Counted from the stretch's first letter, positions 1 to 11,059 are shown. The stretch is 64,000 nucleotides of DNA from Gilliamella apicola (GCF_003202915.1 NZ_QGLP01000005.1:62001-126000), one strand, 5' to 3'. Numbers and translations: made by a program. The notes: a model not told the origin generated them from the letters alone.

Positions 1-25
1 CTGCTAATAATAATTAAAATACTTG

Positions 26-190
26 CTATTTTTTATTATTTCCTACAAATAATATTCCTATCGTACTTATTAATGCTGATATACATGCAATAGATAACAA
101 ACTTCCATAAATTTCATCGTCGAGTGAGATCATATAAACGATTAATACACCAAACCAGTTAGCTATTACACTACCTATAGCCAGCCCCAT
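26..190 (-). CDS. Small hydrophobic membrane protein, 54 aa
   Basis: An ATG at 190-188 opens a 54-codon frame that closes with TAG at 28-26. The product is strongly hydrophobic, with two likely membrane segments (about residues 2-20 and 28-49) separated by an acidic patch (SLDDE). It follows proB on the same strand with a 21-bp gap and only a weak AAGAA-type ribosome binding site, so it may be translated from the gpt-frsA-proB transcript. I do not recognise the family. In E. coli proA would follow proB; it is not seen in the remaining sequence on this side. It could be a chance ORF, but the hydrophobic pattern argues against that. Confidence 0.45.
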   Translation of the reverse strand: MGLAIGSVIANWFGVLIVYMISLDDEIYGSLLSIACISALISTIGILFVGNNKK

Positions 191-211
191 TTTTTATTTT
201 CTTATTATTAG

Positions 212-1321
212 TTATTTAATAATCATATCATTTCGATGTACAGCAACAGGGCCGTATTCATAGCCGATGATTTGGCTAATTTGTCGTGAGTGATGGCCTG
301 CAATTTGTTTTAATGCATCACTATTATAACGACTTACACCTCGTGCGATTCGTCTTCCAGACTTATCACAAATATCAATTACTTCTCCTCGTGAGAAATC
401 TTTTTCAACCGCGATAATTCCTTTTGGCAAGAGCGAACTACCATTATTTAAAATAGCATTAATAGCGCCATCATCAAGAATAATTTTTCCTGCATTTGGA
501 GCACCATATAACCAATGTTTGCGGTGCTCTAAAGGTGTTTTTTGCGGTAAAAAACGGGTACCCACAGATTGATTATTGACGGCATCAATAATCACATTTT
601 CTTTGCTTCCGGCAGCAATTATTACTTCTATACCCGCGCTACCAGCTACTTCAGCTGCTTGGATTTTGGTACTCATACCACCTGTTCCCAGACCTGATAC
701 ACTATCACCAGCAATGCTACGTAAACTATCATCAATCTGAGAAACTTCTTCTATCAATTTTGCGTCGTGATCGGTTCGCGGATCGGCTGTATATAGTCCT
801 TCTATATCGGTTAGTAGTAAGAGTTTATCGGCTTCAGCTAAAATTGCGGCCAGTGCTGATAGGTTGTCATTATCACCAACTTTAATTTCCGCAGTGGCAA
901 CCGCATCATTTTCATTGATAACTGGAATAATATTATTATCTAACATCGCTTTTAGGGCATCTTGTGCATTTAAAAAACGTTCACGATCTTCTAAATCTGC
1001 CCGTGTTAATAACATCTGACCGATATAAATTTTATATATAGAGAATAATTGTTCCCAAAGTTGGATAAGTTTGCTTTGACCAACAGAGGCAAGTAACTGT
1101 TTTGATGCAACGGTATTAGGAAGGTTAGGGAAGTTTAGATATTCTCGGCCGGCAGCGATAGCACCTGAAGTAACGATAATAATTTTGTGACCATTTTGAT
1201 GTAAATAAGCGCATTGTCGAATCAGCTCTACTATTCGAGCACGATCTAACTGTTTAGTACCACCGGTTAAAACGCTAGTACCTAGCTTAACAACGACCGT
1301 TAGTTGTTTTTTATTCTTCAT
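212..1321 (-). CDS. proB: Glutamate 5-kinase (ProB)
   Basis: ProB phosphorylates glutamate to gamma-glutamyl phosphate, the first step of proline synthesis in the cytoplasm. The 369-aa product has the amino-acid-kinase domain in roughly the first 255 residues ([10 protein letters not shown] near residue 12, a NENDAVA motif, the GTGGMSTK loop near 210) and a PUA domain at the C-terminus, as in E. coli ProB (367 aa). The ATG at 1321 is preferred over a longer frame beginning at 1369, because it gives family length, has AAGAG seven bases upstream and avoids overlap with frsA. It is third in the same-strand series gpt-frsA-proB, the E. coli order with crl and phoE missing. No proA is visible next to it. 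Confidence 0.95.
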   Translation of the reverse strand: MKNKKQLTVVVKLGTSVLTGGTKQLDRARIVELIRQCAYLHQNGHKIIIVTSGAIAAGREYLNFPNLPNTVASKQLLASVGQSKLIQLWEQLFSIYKIYIGQMLLTRADLEDRERFLNAQDALKAMLDNNIIPVINENDAVATAEIKVGDNDNLSALAAILAEADKLLLLTDIEGLYTADPRTDHDAKLIEEVSQIDDSLRSIAGDSVSGLGTGGMSTKIQAAEVAGSAGIEVIIAAGSKENVIIDAVNNQSVGTRFLPQKTPLEHRKHWLYGAPNAGKIILDDGAINAILNNGSSLLPKGIIAVEKDFSRGEVIDICDKSGRRIARGVSRYNSDALKQIAGHHSRQISQIIGYEYGPVAVHRNDMIIK

Positions 1322-1347
1322 AGCAATACTCTTATTTAAATCATTTA

Positions 1348-2607
1348 TTACAAAATAGATTCCATCCATTTAACTGATTGTGTTAAAGCGTTTTGTAAAC
1401 TTTTTTGTAACGGTGTTTTAGCAATAGTCACAATTTTACTTTGTTTTGAAGATTGAATTAATTTCGCCTCAGTTATATTACTCAATTTATCATCTTCAAA
1501 GATAATATTCATAATAGGCACAGGGCAGGAACGAGTTAATAATCCCTGATTTTTAAGCGAAAAATAGTTCAATTCTGCCGCTAATTGCTGATTTGATACA
1601 GATGTTAAACCCAATCGACAAGCCAACATGTCTTTATAACAGTTAGGTAAATTTTGTTGTAAAGTTTTATCCACAAAAATTTGATGTACAAAGGGGGTGA
1701 AGTTGAAAAGTCCCTTTATTTTATTGGGCATTAAATAGGCAAGGCGAGTTGCAATATGCGAACCAAAACGGAATCCCGCAACTATCACACGATTACTATC
1801 TACCCATGGTACTGTTGCTAATTGTTCGATAATAGCTTGATGAATTTGGCTACTATTTTGGGTTAATACAAAATTTCGACTAAATCCGACCGTTGGTAAA
1901 TCTACCGTTAACATAGCAAAACCTTGTGGAGCAAGATATTCACTAAAGTAACGATAATAATCGATTTGTAGATTCCCTAATGCATTACATACTAAGACGA
2001 CAGGGCATACACCATCACAATTTTGTGGTAAATGTAAAATCGTTTTAATACTACGATTTTCAACTTTAAATTCAATCTGTTTTGTCGTGTAAGGCGAATA
2101 CTCAAGTGCTTTCATATAAGCTTGATATGCACAAGTTTGTGCATACATCGCGAGTTCATCATTTTTAAAATGAGGATAACTTGCGATACTTGCATATTCG
2201 CTTGCAATTAAATAATCTTGATGTAAATTATTTTTAGCTTCTTCAGATAAGTTTGTTTGGTCTATCGCATCAGCTTTGGCTTGCCATTTTGCTGCTTGAT
2301 TTAAAAACTCATAAATCCAATTGCCAGGTTGATAACCAATAACTGTATCTAGCCATTTATCATCGGTATGTCGTTTGGTCGATATAGCGATTTGTGATAA
2401 AACCGCTTCGGTTTCTAATTTAGGCAAACCTCGCCAATACCATAAAATAGGGTTAATGATTCGGTACCACTTTGAATCAATTTCACCATCAAATGGGCTT
2501 GTACAGCTACCATTGCTACTATCTAATCGTTTGATCAGCGATGACGTTTCAGGGTAGTCATATTGTGGTTTGAATATCTTTTCTGACAGGTTTTCAGTCA
2601 TAACCAT
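1348..2607 (-). CDS. frsA: FrsA-type esterase (fermentation-respiration switch protein)
   Basis: This is an alpha/beta-hydrolase-fold protein of 419 aa, close in length to E. coli FrsA (414 aa). Recognisable stretches include [14 protein letters not shown] near residue 85 and [16 protein letters not shown] near residue 265. At the usual nucleophile elbow the sequence is GFRFG rather than GxSxG, as in other FrsA proteins. E. coli FrsA was linked to the glucose-specific EIIA protein and to the balance of fermentation and respiration; its true substrate is unsettled. Two starts are possible: ATG 2607 has AAGG five bases upstream, while ATG 2601 matches the E. coli N-terminus better. It lies between gpt and proB on one strand, probably as one transcript. 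Confidence 0.9.
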   Translation of the reverse strand: MVMTENLSEKIFKPQYDYPETSSLIKRLDSSNGSCTSPFDGEIDSKWYRIINPILWYWRGLPKLETEAVLSQIAISTKRHTDDKWLDTVIGYQPGNWIYEFLNQAAKWQAKADAIDQTNLSEEAKNNLHQDYLIASEYASIASYPHFKNDELAMYAQTCAYQAYMKALEYSPYTTKQIEFKVENRSIKTILHLPQNCDGVCPVVLVCNALGNLQIDYYRYFSEYLAPQGFAMLTVDLPTVGFSRNFVLTQNSSQIHQAIIEQLATVPWVDSNRVIVAGFRFGSHIATRLAYLMPNKIKGLFNFTPFVHQIFVDKTLQQNLPNCYKDMLACRLGLTSVSNQQLAAELNYFSLKNQGLLTRSCPVPIMNIIFEDDKLSNITEAKLIQSSKQSKIVTIAKTPLQKSLQNALTQSVKWMESIL

Positions 2608-2633
2608 GGCAACCTTGTAAAAATGTTAAATTG

Positions 2634-3164
2634 TTAATGATCGCTTATTGGTTTAACAAACATTACACCAGTGTCCCATGGTTGTTCAATCCAAGTATCT
2701 TGAGCAATATCGATAACATAGTCATCAACTAATGGTTTGCCAGCAGGTTTTGCGAAAATAGTCACAAAATGGGCCTTCGGATACATTTCACGAATAGTGT
2801 GAGCAGTGCTTCCGGTATCAACTAAATCGTCAACCACAATGAAACCCTCGCCATCACCATTAGCTTGTTTTAAGATTAACTTTTCACGTTGATGATCGTG
2901 GTCATAACTTGAAATACAGACGGTATCAACGTAACGGATACTCAGTTCACGAGCTAGAATTGCAGCAGGAACTAAGCCACCTCGGCTAACGGCGATAATA
3001 CCTTTCCATTGGTTGGCGGGTAATAATCTTTCAGCAAGTTGACGCCCATAAGATTGAAGCATTTCCCAAGTAACGTTGAATTTTTTCTTTTCAGCAATGA
3101 TCTCTGCTTTATGCTGTTTTTGGGCTTTGATTTGTTCTTCTGTTAAATTTTGTTCTATTGACAT
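2634..3164 (-). CDS. gpt: Xanthine-guanine phosphoribosyltransferase
   Basis: Gpt salvages guanine, xanthine and hypoxanthine by joining them to PRPP. The product is 176 aa with the PRPP-binding motif [11 protein letters not shown] near residues 110-120 and the strongly conserved [18 protein letters not shown] and [12 protein letters not shown] stretches. Compared with the 152-aa E. coli enzyme it has about 24 extra N-terminal residues rich in Glu, Lys and Gln. No internal ATG would give the short form, and AGG sits six bases before this ATG, so the extension appears genuine. It is first in the gpt-frsA-proB series and divergent from pepD, exactly the E. coli arrangement. Confidence 0.96.
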   Translation of the reverse strand: MSIEQNLTEEQIKAQKQHKAEIIAEKKKFNVTWEMLQSYGRQLAERLLPANQWKGIIAVSRGGLVPAAILARELSIRYVDTVCISSYDHDHQREKLILKQANGDGEGFIVVDDLVDTGSTAHTIREMYPKAHFVTIFAKPAGKPLVDDYVIDIAQDTWIEQPWDTGVMFVKPISDH

Positions 3165-3313
3165 GTGTAACCTGCAATTTTAATCGAATAAACGAATTCA
3201 ATAAATTAATATTAATGGACTTAAAATAGATGTAAAATTGCACCTTATTATAGAGTGATTAGATAAAAAAATCACTCATTAATTTTTTACCCACCTAATA
3301 TTGAGGATAAAAT

Positions 3314-4777
3314 ATGCTATCGACCTTAAATCCAAAATTTGTTTGGCAGATTTTTAATGATATTTGTAAAATTCCCCATCCTTCTCATCATGAACAAATG
3401 ATAACTAAGTATATTGTCGATTTTGCAGCATCTCATCACATTGATTGTCAACTTGATAAAACTGGAAATATTTTATTAAGCAAAACTGCAACTAAAAGTA
3501 TGGAAAATTGCCCATCTATCGCCTTACAAGCTCACATGGATATGGTTCCTCAAAAAAATGAAGGTACGCAGCACGATTTTCTAAACGATCCTATTCAAGC
3601 CTATGTAGATGGTGAATGGGTTAAAGCCAAAGGAACAACATTAGGCGCTGATAATGGTGTTGGTCTTGCTTCTGCGCTGGCGGTATTAATTGATCCCTCT
3701 GTTGAACATGGTCCACTAGAGGTATTAATCACTACTTCTGAAGAAACTGGCATGCATGGTGCTTTTGGTCTTCAACCAAATTGGTTAAAAAGCCATTATC
3801 TCATCAATACTGACTCTGAAGATGAAGGTGAGATATTTACAGGTTGCGCGGGTGGTATAGATTTCTCAATTAATTTTGCAATTACTTATGCGGTAATGCC
3901 AGAAATTCACGATTGCTATATTGAACTTGGGTTAAAAGGTTTGAAAGGTGGTCATTCAGGTTGTGATATTCATCTGGGGCGTGGTAATGCCATAAAATTA
4001 ATGGCGAGATTGCTAGCTGAGTATGGACAAGATATCTCATTTAGATTAGCTGATATTAGAGGTGGTTCATTACGTAATGCAATTCCAAGAGAAGCCTTTG
4101 CTGAATTAACTTTAAATAAACAAGATTTACCTAAATTAGCTGAGATAGTTAAACAATACCAATCAGTTTTACAAAATGAGTTTGGTCAAGTTGAACCAGA
4201 TATCGAATTGACGGTAAAAGAAGTTACAACAAATAATGTTAAACGGGTTATCGCCATTGAACAACAAAATAAAATCATCAATATGTTAAATACTGCACCT
4301 AATGGTGTGATCAGTATGAGCAATCAGATTCACGGCGTGGTAGAGACATCTTTAAATCTAGGTATTGTCACTATTAGTGATAACCAATTAAGCGTGAATT
4401 TTTTAATTCGTTCACAAGTTGATAGTGCCAAAGATGCTGTAGTTTCAACCTTAATATCGTTAAGTCAATTAGTAAACGCTAATTATGAGATCAGCGGTGG
4501 TTATTCAGGTTGGGAACCGAATTTAAATTCTAGCCTATTACAATTGGCAAAGGATAAGTATCAAGAGATTTTCTCAAAACAAGCTAAAATTATGGTCATT
4601 CATGCTGGTTTAGAATGTGGATTATTCAAACAGTCTTATCCACATATGGATATGATTTCAATTGGGCCAACTATTGTGTCACCACATTCACCTGATGAGA
4701 AGGTCAATATTCAAAGTGTTTACCGTTATTGGGAATTATTAATTGCTATCTTAAAATCGGCCTGTTATTTGAAATAA
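3314..4777 (+). CDS. pepD: Aminoacyl-histidine dipeptidase (peptidase D)
   Basis: PepD is a cytoplasmic M20-family metallopeptidase that cleaves Xaa-His and other dipeptides. The 487-aa length matches E. coli PepD (485 aa). Metal and catalytic motifs are in order: LQAHMDMVPQ (His and Asp ligands) near residue 76, LGADNGVG (bridging Asp) near 116, TSEETGMHG (general-base Glu pair) near 147, DSEDEGEIFTGCAGG near 173, and a late His in SPHSPDEK near 462. The start has GAGGATAAA just upstream. It is transcribed away from gpt across a 149-bp gap that must hold both promoters, and is followed by a hairpin before the arginine cluster. Confidence 0.95.
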   Translation: MLSTLNPKFVWQIFNDICKIPHPSHHEQMITKYIVDFAASHHIDCQLDKTGNILLSKTATKSMENCPSIALQAHMDMVPQKNEGTQHDFLNDPIQAYVDGEWVKAKGTTLGADNGVGLASALAVLIDPSVEHGPLEVLITTSEETGMHGAFGLQPNWLKSHYLINTDSEDEGEIFTGCAGGIDFSINFAITYAVMPEIHDCYIELGLKGLKGGHSGCDIHLGRGNAIKLMARLLAEYGQDISFRLADIRGGSLRNAIPREAFAELTLNKQDLPKLAEIVKQYQSVLQNEFGQVEPDIELTVKEVTTNNVKRVIAIEQQNKIINMLNTAPNGVISMSNQIHGVVETSLNLGIVTISDNQLSVNFLIRSQVDSAKDAVVSTLISLSQLVNANYEISGGYSGWEPNLNSSLLQLAKDKYQEIFSKQAKIMVIHAGLECGLFKQSYPHMDMISIGPTIVSPHSPDEKVNIQSVYRYWELLIAILKSACYLK

Positions 4778-4785
4778 TCACTGTT

Positions 4786-4826
4786 ATTCCTCCTATTAAT
4801 AAGTTGGTAGGAGGAATTATCCTACC
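4786..4826 (+). terminator. Hairpin terminator after pepD, with an alternative fold
   Basis: Arms ATTCCTCCTA (4786-4795) and TAGGAGGAAT (4808-4817) form a perfect 10-bp stem. A second, mutually exclusive stem uses GGTAGGA (4806-4812) with TCCTACC (4820-4826), followed by TTTA. Either could end pepD transcription before the argC promoter. The U-tract is short, so efficiency is uncertain. Confidence 0.5.
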
Positions 4827-4864
4827 TTTACATCGCCTTTTTCAATGATTGAAACCTTGTTATA

Positions 4865-4899
4865 TGAAAATAAATTCACAAAAAGTGAATAAAAATTCA
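4865..4899 (+). promoter_or_regulatory. Tandem ARG boxes (ArgR operator) upstream of argC
   Basis: Two ARG-box palindromes lie side by side: TGAAAATAAATTCA (4865-4878) and TGAATAAAAATTCA (4886-4899). The second matches the TGAAT-W4-ATTCA core perfectly; the first has one mismatch. They are 21 bp apart centre to centre, the usual spacing for one ArgR hexamer spanning a pair of boxes. They lie just upstream of the -10 element of argC, so arginine-bound ArgR should repress the argCBGH cluster. Confidence 0.88.
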
Positions 4900-4933
4900 T
4901 TTTTTACTTGCTTTGTTTTTTTAGAAAGCCTAC

Positions 4934-4939
4934 TATAAT
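4934..4939 (+). promoter_or_regulatory. Predicted -10 element of the argC promoter
   Basis: A perfect TATAAT lies 37 bp before the argC ATG. The -35 is less clear: TTGCTT at 4908-4913 leaves a long 20-bp spacer and TTTGTT at 4912-4917 leaves 16 bp. Both fall just downstream of the second ARG box, so bound ArgR would occlude polymerase. Confidence 0.6.
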
Positions 4940-4975
4940 GCCAAAAAAAATCAATAGTAATGAATAAGGAAAGAT

Positions 4976-5986
4976 ATGTTGAAAGCAATCATTGTTGGAG
5001 CAAGTGGATATGCAGGTGCAAAACTAGCATATTATTTAACAAAGCATCCTAATATTGAGTTGGTGGCTTTAACCGTTTCAGAAAATAGTCTTGATGGTGG
5101 CAAGCTGATTTCGGATTATGATTTATATCCGCAATTAAAAGGTGTGGTGGATTTACCATTAATTGCTACCGCTGATTATTCATCTCTCATTAACGATATT
5201 GATATTGTTTTTTTAGCTACCGAACACTCAGTTAGTCATGATATAGCGCCATATTTCTTAGAAAAAGGCTGTACAGTCTTTGATCTATCCGGTGCATTTC
5301 GGGTTAATTCTTCATCTTTTTATACTCAATTTTACGGTTTTGAACATCAGCATAAACAATGGTTGGATAAAGCTGTTTATGGATTAGCTGAATGGAATTT
5401 TGAGGCAATAAAACAGGCGCAATTAATAGCAGTTCCGGGGTGTTATCCAACCGCATCACAATTGCCATTAAAACCATTAATCGAAGAAGACTTACTAGAC
5501 AAAAGGCAGTGGCCTGTTATAAATTCCGTTAGTGGTGTGAGTGGTGCAGGTCGTAAACCCTCAATTAATAATATATTTTGTGAAGTCAGTTTACATGCTT
5601 ATGGACTATTTACTCATCGCCATCAACCTGAAATTGCAACACATTTAGGGCAAGAAATTATTTTTACGCCTCACCTAGGCTGTTTTAAGCAGGGTATTCA
5701 TGCCACCATTACCTGCTTGGTGAAAGCAGGTGTAACATCAGATGATATTCTTAACGCGTTAAACAAATATTATCAAGATAAGCCGTTAATAAGAGTTTAT
5801 CAAAAAGATTGGCCTGCATTAAAATCAGTAATTGGTCTGCCTTATTGTGATATTGGCTTTGTGCTTAAAGGGCAACATCTAATTCTAATTTCAGTAGAAG
5901 ATAATTTATTAAAAGGTGCCGCAGCACAAGCTGTGCAGTGTATGAATATTCGATTTGGCTTTGATGAAACAACAGCCTTGTTATAA
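4976..5986 (+). CDS. argC: N-acetyl-gamma-glutamyl-phosphate reductase
   Basis: ArgC reduces N-acetylglutamyl phosphate to the semialdehyde with NADPH, the third step of arginine synthesis. The 336-aa protein begins with the nucleotide-binding loop VGASGYAGA (residues 7-15), carries the active-site cysteine in VPGCYPTA near residue 155, and the conserved GVSGAGRKP motif near 187. The start is preceded by AAGGAAAGAT. It is first of four arginine genes and follows two ARG boxes; argB starts 51 bp later. Confidence 0.96.
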   Translation: MLKAIIVGASGYAGAKLAYYLTKHPNIELVALTVSENSLDGGKLISDYDLYPQLKGVVDLPLIATADYSSLINDIDIVFLATEHSVSHDIAPYFLEKGCTVFDLSGAFRVNSSSFYTQFYGFEHQHKQWLDKAVYGLAEWNFEAIKQAQLIAVPGCYPTASQLPLKPLIEEDLLDKRQWPVINSVSGVSGAGRKPSINNIFCEVSLHAYGLFTHRHQPEIATHLGQEIIFTPHLGCFKQGIHATITCLVKAGVTSDDILNALNKYYQDKPLIRVYQKDWPALKSVIGLPYCDIGFVLKGQHLILISVEDNLLKGAAAQAVQCMNIRFGFDETTALL

Positions 5987-6037
5987 ATTGATAATATTAT
6001 ACAAGATGACTCATATTAAAATGGATAGGAAAGAAAA

Positions 6038-6817
6038 ATGAAACCTTTAATTATTAAGTTTGGTGGTGTTTTACTCGATAATAAAGATGTGTTAAGTAAA
6101 TTATTCATTGTCATTAGCGAATATAAAAAAAATTTTAAACGACCTTTAATTATTGTTCATGGTGGTGGTAGTGTTGTTGATGCATTAATGGATCGACTTT
6201 CATTACCGGTGGTTCGTCGTAATGGTTTACGTGTTACTCCAGCTGATCAGATTGATGTAATTGTTGGTAGTCTTGCAGGGAGTGCCAACACGACAATATT
6301 ATCGGAAGCCAAAAAATTACAAATTCCAAGTATCGGTCTGTGTTTAGCTGACGGTGATAGTGTCAAAGTTAAGCAAATTTCTGAAGAGTTAGGTTATGTA
6401 GGTGAAGCTGAAGTCGGCGATCCAACTTTAGTCAATTTGCTACTTGATAATGGGTATTTACCTATTGTTAGTTCAATTGGAATTACCGATGAAGGTAAGA
6501 TGATGAACGTTAATGCCGATCACGCTGCCGTAGCATTAGCAAAAACGTTAGATGCTGATTTAATTTTGTTGTCTGATGTTTCTGGAGTGTTAGATGGAAA
6601 CAAACAGCTAATTGCATCATTAACACAAGCTGAAGCTGATCACCTCATTGCCGAAGGTATTATCACTGATGGCATGATAGTCAAAGTCAATTCGGCCTTT
6701 GAAGCAGCAAAAACGCTCGGACGACCAATTGATATAGCCAGTTGGAAAGAATCAGATAAACTCATTGAATTATTTAATGGAAAATCGGGAATAACAGGTA
6801 CAAGAATCATTGCTTAA
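6038..6817 (+). CDS. argB: Acetylglutamate kinase
   Basis: ArgB phosphorylates N-acetylglutamate, the second step of arginine synthesis. The 259-aa product shows the amino-acid-kinase fold: FGGVLLDN at residues 8-15, the glycine-rich VHGGGS near 40, NVNADHAA near 160, and a C-terminal segment with [13 protein letters not shown]. Its length equals that of the E. coli enzyme (about 258 aa), without the N-terminal helix typical of arginine-inhibited hexameric forms, so feedback control is more likely transcriptional through ArgR. AGGAAAG precedes the start. It lies between argC and argG; argF and argE are not in this window. Confidence 0.96.
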   Translation: MKPLIIKFGGVLLDNKDVLSKLFIVISEYKKNFKRPLIIVHGGGSVVDALMDRLSLPVVRRNGLRVTPADQIDVIVGSLAGSANTTILSEAKKLQIPSIGLCLADGDSVKVKQISEELGYVGEAEVGDPTLVNLLLDNGYLPIVSSIGITDEGKMMNVNADHAAVALAKTLDADLILLSDVSGVLDGNKQLIASLTQAEADHLIAEGIITDGMIVKVNSAFEAAKTLGRPIDIASWKESDKLIELFNGKSGITGTRIIA

Positions 6818-6924
6818 ATATAGATCAATTAGTATATTAAGTGGGTTTATTTGTTATTAAATATACTTTATTTAATCTTTAAATCATTTATTTTTTTCGT
6901 CAGTAAATTAAGAAAGGGTATAAC

Positions 6925-8217
6925 ATGAAAAAAAGTGCAACAAAAAAGGTGGTTTTAGCCTATTCGGGTGGATTAGATACATCAGCCATTATTCCTTGGT
7001 TAAAAGAGAATTATGGCGGTTGTGAAGTTTACGCATTAGTCGCTAATGTTGGTCAAGATCCTGAAGAACTAAAAGATGTCGAGAAAAAAGCCAAAGCTTC
7101 TGGCGCAGTAGCGTGCAAAGTTGTCGATTTACGAGAAGAATTTGTTAAAGATTATGTTTACCCTGTTTTGAAAACTGGCGCGTTATATGAAGGAACTTAC
7201 TATCTTGGAACTTCGATGGCTCGCCCAATTATTGCCAAAGCGCAAGTTGAATATGCATTAGAAATTGGCGCTGACACTCTTTGCCATGGCGCAACTGGTA
7301 AAGGTAATGACCAAGTCCGTTTCGAAACAACCTATACCGCTTTAGCACCGCAACTTAAAGTTATTGCACCTTGGCGTGAATGGGATTTACGTTCACGCGA
7401 AGCTTTAATTGATTATTTAAAAGTAAGAAAAATTCCAACAACAGCAACCGTTGAAAAAATCTATAGCCGTGATGAGAATGCGTGGCATATCTCTACTGAA
7501 GGTGGTGTACTTGAAAGTACTTGGAATCAAGCTAATGCGGATTGTTGGGCTTGGACAGTGTCACCAGAAGATGCGCCAAATACACCAGAACTTGTCACCA
7601 TTGGTATCGAAAAAGGTGAAGTTGTTGCTGTTAATGGTAAAAAATTATCACCATATAACTGTGTAGCCACGCTCAATAAAATTGGTGCCAAACATGGTGT
7701 AGGTCGTGTAGATATCATTGAAAACCGTCTAGTTGGCATCAAATCTCGTGGTTGTTATGAAACCCCGGGGGGGACAATCATGATGACCGCATTACGAGGT
7801 TTAGAACAACTGATTTTAGATCGTGATAGTTTCAAATGGCGTGAACAACTCGGTTTAGAGATGGCATATGTTGTTTATGATGGTCGTTGGTTTGCGCCAT
7901 ATCGTCGTTCTATTCAAGCGGCGGCTGATATATTGGCAGAAGATATGACTGGTGAAGTTGTCGTTAAACTTTACAAAGGAAATGCAACAGCTGTTCAAAA
8001 GAAATCACCAAATAGCTTATATAGCGAAGAGTTTGCAACTTTTGGTGAAGATGAAGTTTATGATCATAGCCATGCGGGTGGATTTATTCGTTTATTTTCA
8101 CTATCTTCACGTATTCGAGCATTAAATGAAGGTAAGAAAAATCAACCGGCCAAAAAAGCTAAAGTGGCAGTAAAAGAAACTACAAATTCAAAGAGCAATA
8201 CTAAAAGTAAAAAGTAA
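6925..8217 (+). CDS. argG: Argininosuccinate synthase
   Basis: ArgG joins citrulline and aspartate using ATP. The P-loop-like signature AYSGGLDTS is at residues 12-20, with the conserved [13 protein letters not shown] near 130 and [11 protein letters not shown] near 280. The enzyme core ends near residue 402 and is followed by about 28 residues rich in Lys, Ala, Ser and Thr, a basic low-complexity tail that is not needed for the fold. The start follows AGAAAGGG. argG lies 107 bp after argB with no ARG box that I could find in that gap, so read-through from argC is likely. A strong symmetrical hairpin follows the stop. Confidence 0.96.
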   Translation: MKKSATKKVVLAYSGGLDTSAIIPWLKENYGGCEVYALVANVGQDPEELKDVEKKAKASGAVACKVVDLREEFVKDYVYPVLKTGALYEGTYYLGTSMARPIIAKAQVEYALEIGADTLCHGATGKGNDQVRFETTYTALAPQLKVIAPWREWDLRSREALIDYLKVRKIPTTATVEKIYSRDENAWHISTEGGVLESTWNQANADCWAWTVSPEDAPNTPELVTIGIEKGEVVAVNGKKLSPYNCVATLNKIGAKHGVGRVDIIENRLVGIKSRGCYETPGGTIMMTALRGLEQLILDRDSFKWREQLGLEMAYVVYDGRWFAPYRRSIQAAADILAEDMTGEVVVKLYKGNATAVQKKSPNSLYSEEFATFGEDEVYDHSHAGGFIRLFSLSSRIRALNEGKKNQPAKKAKVAVKETTNSKSNTKSKK

Positions 8218-8250
8218 TTTTTAATACTTTTTAGTAAGATATAACACACA

Positions 8251-8284
8251 ATATATACAGACTTTAGTCTGTATATATTTTTTA
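8251..8284 (+). terminator. Rho-independent terminator after argG
   Basis: A perfect inverted repeat of 13 bp, ATATATACAGACT (8251-8263) with AGTCTGTATATAT (8266-8278), is followed by T7 broken by a single A. The stem is AT-rich at its base. It may lower expression of argH relative to argG or end the transcript, in which case argH would need its own promoter in the next 100 bp. Confidence 0.7.
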
Positions 8285-8380
8285 TCGTATTATTGCATTT
8301 TAATTTATCATTAACATTATTAGAAAAACGATAAAATTTAAATCGTTTAGGATTGATTGAAAATAACATTTGAGGTAATT

Positions 8381-9757
8381 ATGGCATTATGGGGTGGGCG
8401 TTTTAGCCAAGCTGCGGATCAGCAATTTAAACATTTTAATGATTCTTTACGCTTTGATTATCGGCTTGCAGAGCAAGATATCATTGGATCAATTGCATGG
8501 TCTAAAGCATTGGTTACTGTGGACGTTTTATCTTATGATGAACAAAAAAAGCTTGAAAAAGCCTTAAACGAATTATTAGATTCAGTACGGCAAGATCCGC
8601 AGCAGATTCTACAAAGTGATGCGGAAGATATTCATAGTTGGGTAGAACAAAAACTCATTGAAAAAGTTGGCGATTTAGGCAAAAAATTACATACTGGCCG
8701 TAGTCGCAATGATCAATCAACCACCGATCTTAAATTATGGTGTAAAGCTGAAATTGCTCATCTTATTTCTGGTATTAATCAATTAAGAAAACGCTTAGTG
8801 TTTACCGCAGAGCAACATCAAGATGCGGTTATGCCTGGTTATACTCATTTACAACGTGCTCAGCCCGTCACTTTTGCGCATTGGTGCTTGGCGTATTATG
8901 AAATGTTAACGCGTGATGAAAGTCGCTTGCAAGATACGTTTAAACGCTTGGATGTTAGTCCTTTGGGATGTGGAGCGTTAGCCGGTACAGCATATCCAAT
9001 GGATCGCGAGCAACTAGCTAATTGGTTAGGTTTCTCAACTGCAACGAATAATAGCTTAGATACGGTATCAGATAGAGATCATGTTCTAGAATTACTTAAT
9101 AATGCCTCTATAGGTATGGTACATCTATCTCGGTTTGCTGAAGATTTAATTATTTTCAATAGTGGTGAAGCAAATTTTGTTGAACTATCGGAGCGGGTAA
9201 CATCAGGATCATCATTAATGCCTCAGAAAAAAAATCCTGATGCTTTAGAACTTATTCGAGGTAAAGTAGGACGAGTAGTCGGCGCATTAACCGGTGCTAT
9301 GGTGACTTTTAAAGGCTTACCGCTTGCCTATAATAAGGATCTACAAGAAGATAAAGAACATCTGTTTGACGCATTGGATACTTGGCAAGCGTGTTTAGAT
9401 ATGGCCGCTTTGGTTCTTGAGGATATTAAAATTAATTACCAAAATTGCCAAGATGCTGCTAAACAAGGCTACTCTAACGCGACAGAACTTGCTGACTATC
9501 TGGTTGCTAAAGGTATTCCATTTAGGCAAGCTCATCACATTGTTGGTGAAGCAGTTGTAGCTGCGATAGCTAAGCAAAAAGCACTAGAAGAATTAACGCT
9601 TGAAGAATTAAAAGTATTTAGTGATGTTATTGAAAATGATGTCTATCCAATTTTATCGTTGGAATCTTGCTTAGCTAAACGATCTGCTAAAGGTGGGGTA
9701 TCGCCTATACAGGTCAAATTTGCAATTGACAACGCCAAGCAGCAACTTTCACTATAA
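8381..9757 (+). CDS. argH: Argininosuccinate lyase
   Basis: ArgH splits argininosuccinate into arginine and fumarate. The 458-aa product begins MALWGGRF, the usual N-terminus, and carries the superfamily signature [12 protein letters not shown] near residue 283, plus TGRSRNDQ near 112 and [11 protein letters not shown] near 158. The ATG at 8381 has GAGGTAATT upstream and fits the family; the frame is open to 8357 but that start lacks support. There is no ArgA fusion as seen in some marine gammaproteobacteria. It is last in the arginine cluster and is followed by a terminator. Confidence 0.96.
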   Translation: MALWGGRFSQAADQQFKHFNDSLRFDYRLAEQDIIGSIAWSKALVTVDVLSYDEQKKLEKALNELLDSVRQDPQQILQSDAEDIHSWVEQKLIEKVGDLGKKLHTGRSRNDQSTTDLKLWCKAEIAHLISGINQLRKRLVFTAEQHQDAVMPGYTHLQRAQPVTFAHWCLAYYEMLTRDESRLQDTFKRLDVSPLGCGALAGTAYPMDREQLANWLGFSTATNNSLDTVSDRDHVLELLNNASIGMVHLSRFAEDLIIFNSGEANFVELSERVTSGSSLMPQKKNPDALELIRGKVGRVVGALTGAMVTFKGLPLAYNKDLQEDKEHLFDALDTWQACLDMAALVLEDIKINYQNCQDAAKQGYSNATELADYLVAKGIPFRQAHHIVGEAVVAAIAKQKALEELTLEELKVFSDVIENDVYPILSLESCLAKRSAKGGVSPIQVKFAIDNAKQQLSL

Positions 9758-9777
9758 TTAATTTTACGAGTTATTCT

Positions 9778-9804
9778 AAATGCCGACTTTAGTCGGCATT
9801 TTTA
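9778..9804 (+). terminator. Rho-independent terminator after argH
   Basis: Stem AATGCCGACT (9779-9788) pairs with AGTCGGCATT (9791-9800), followed by a T-rich run. It has a G+C core and a short loop, a classic terminator 21 bp after the argH stop. Confidence 0.85.
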
Positions 9805-9914
9805 TGCTGCAAAAAAACGATTTGCAACTTTTTTGGATAAAAAAATTGATTGTATATCGGTAAATAGAGTGTAAAAATAGATTTTCTATTTTTGACGGAT
9901 GAAAATGAATTGCA

Positions 9915-11000
9915 ATGAAGAAAAGTTATAATTTTAGTGCAGGTCCAGCAAAACTTCCTGCAGATGTTCTAAAACAAGTACAAGCTGAATTATTAAATTG
10001 GCAAAATACAGGTGCATCGGTGATGGAATTAAGCCACCGAGGTAAAGATTTTGATGCATGTGCAATTGAAGCAACTAATGACCTTCGTGATCTTTTAAAG
10101 GTACCAGAAAATTATAAAATTTTATTTTGCCAAGGTGGAGCTAGGGCACAATTTGCTGCTGTGCCATTAAATATATTAGGCAATAAAACAGATGCCGATT
10201 ACATTAATAGTGGTTATTGGAGTCAATGTGCAGCCAAAGAAGCAACCAAATACTGTAATGTGATTGAACAAAATGTGGTTGTTAAAAATGATGGAATAAC
10301 CTCAATCAAACCGATGTCTGAATGGCAATTGAGTGATAATAGTGCTTATGTCCATTATTGCCCTAATGAAACTATCGACGGAATTGAAATATTCGAACAA
10401 CCAAACTTTGGCGATAAAACAGTTGTTGCTGATTTATCTTCTTGTATTCTGTCTCAACCTATCGATGTTAGTCGTTATGGTATTATATATGCCGGTGCCC
10501 AGAAAAATATTGGTCCTTCAGGGATCACAATTGTTATCGTTCGAGAAGATCTAATTGGCCATGCTCAAAAGGTATTACCATCAGTATTAGACTATAAACT
10601 ATTGATGGATCATGATTCGATGTTTAATACGCCACCTACATTTGCATGGTATATGTCAGGCTTAGTGTTTAAATGGATCAAAAATTTGGGTGGATTAACT
10701 GCTATGCAACAGCGAAATCATGCTAAAGCACAATTACTTTACCAGTTTATCGATCAATCCGGTTTTTATCACAATACTGTAGCCATTCCTAATCGTTCAA
10801 TTATGAACGTTACTTTCTTATCACCAAACGAAGAACTTGATAAAAAATTTGTTAGCGAGGCAACTCAAGCAAATATTATTGGTATCAAAGGTCATCGAAT
10901 CGCTGGCGGAATGAGGGCATCTATTTACAATGCAATGGATATCGATGGTGTTAAATACCTGATTGAATTTATGAAACAATTTGAAAAGCAAAATGGTTAA
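9915..11000 (+). CDS. serC: Phosphoserine aminotransferase
   Basis: SerC is a PLP enzyme that converts 3-phosphohydroxypyruvate to phosphoserine, and also serves pyridoxine synthesis. The 361-aa length equals E. coli SerC (362 aa). It starts with [15 protein letters not shown], has [14 protein letters not shown] near residue 75, and the PLP lysine in [12 protein letters not shown] near residue 196. It stands alone here, between the argH and its own terminator, without the aroA neighbour seen in E. coli. Confidence 0.96.
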   Translation: MKKSYNFSAGPAKLPADVLKQVQAELLNWQNTGASVMELSHRGKDFDACAIEATNDLRDLLKVPENYKILFCQGGARAQFAAVPLNILGNKTDADYINSGYWSQCAAKEATKYCNVIEQNVVVKNDGITSIKPMSEWQLSDNSAYVHYCPNETIDGIEIFEQPNFGDKTVVADLSSCILSQPIDVSRYGIIYAGAQKNIGPSGITIVIVREDLIGHAQKVLPSVLDYKLLMDHDSMFNTPPTFAWYMSGLVFKWIKNLGGLTAMQQRNHAKAQLLYQFIDQSGFYHNTVAIPNRSIMNVTFLSPNEELDKKFVSEATQANIIGIKGHRIAGGMRASIYNAMDIDGVKYLIEFMKQFEKQNG

Positions 11001-11019
11001 TAATATTGGTAAGCTAATT

Positions 11020-11047
11020 AAAAAGGGATAACAGTATCCCTTTTTTT
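11020..11047 (+). terminator. Rho-independent terminator after serC
   Basis: AAAAGGGATA (11021-11030) pairs with TATCCCTTTT (11035-11044) over a four-base loop and runs into seven T. It lies 20 bp after the serC stop and, read on the other strand, could also end the convergent lipoprotein transcript. Confidence 0.85.
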
Positions 11048-11059
11048 ATTGACGATTTT

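Noticed and set aside
8142-8369. Minus-strand ORF between argG and argH
   Set aside because: It runs through the argG terminator and is AT-rich with no ribosome binding site.
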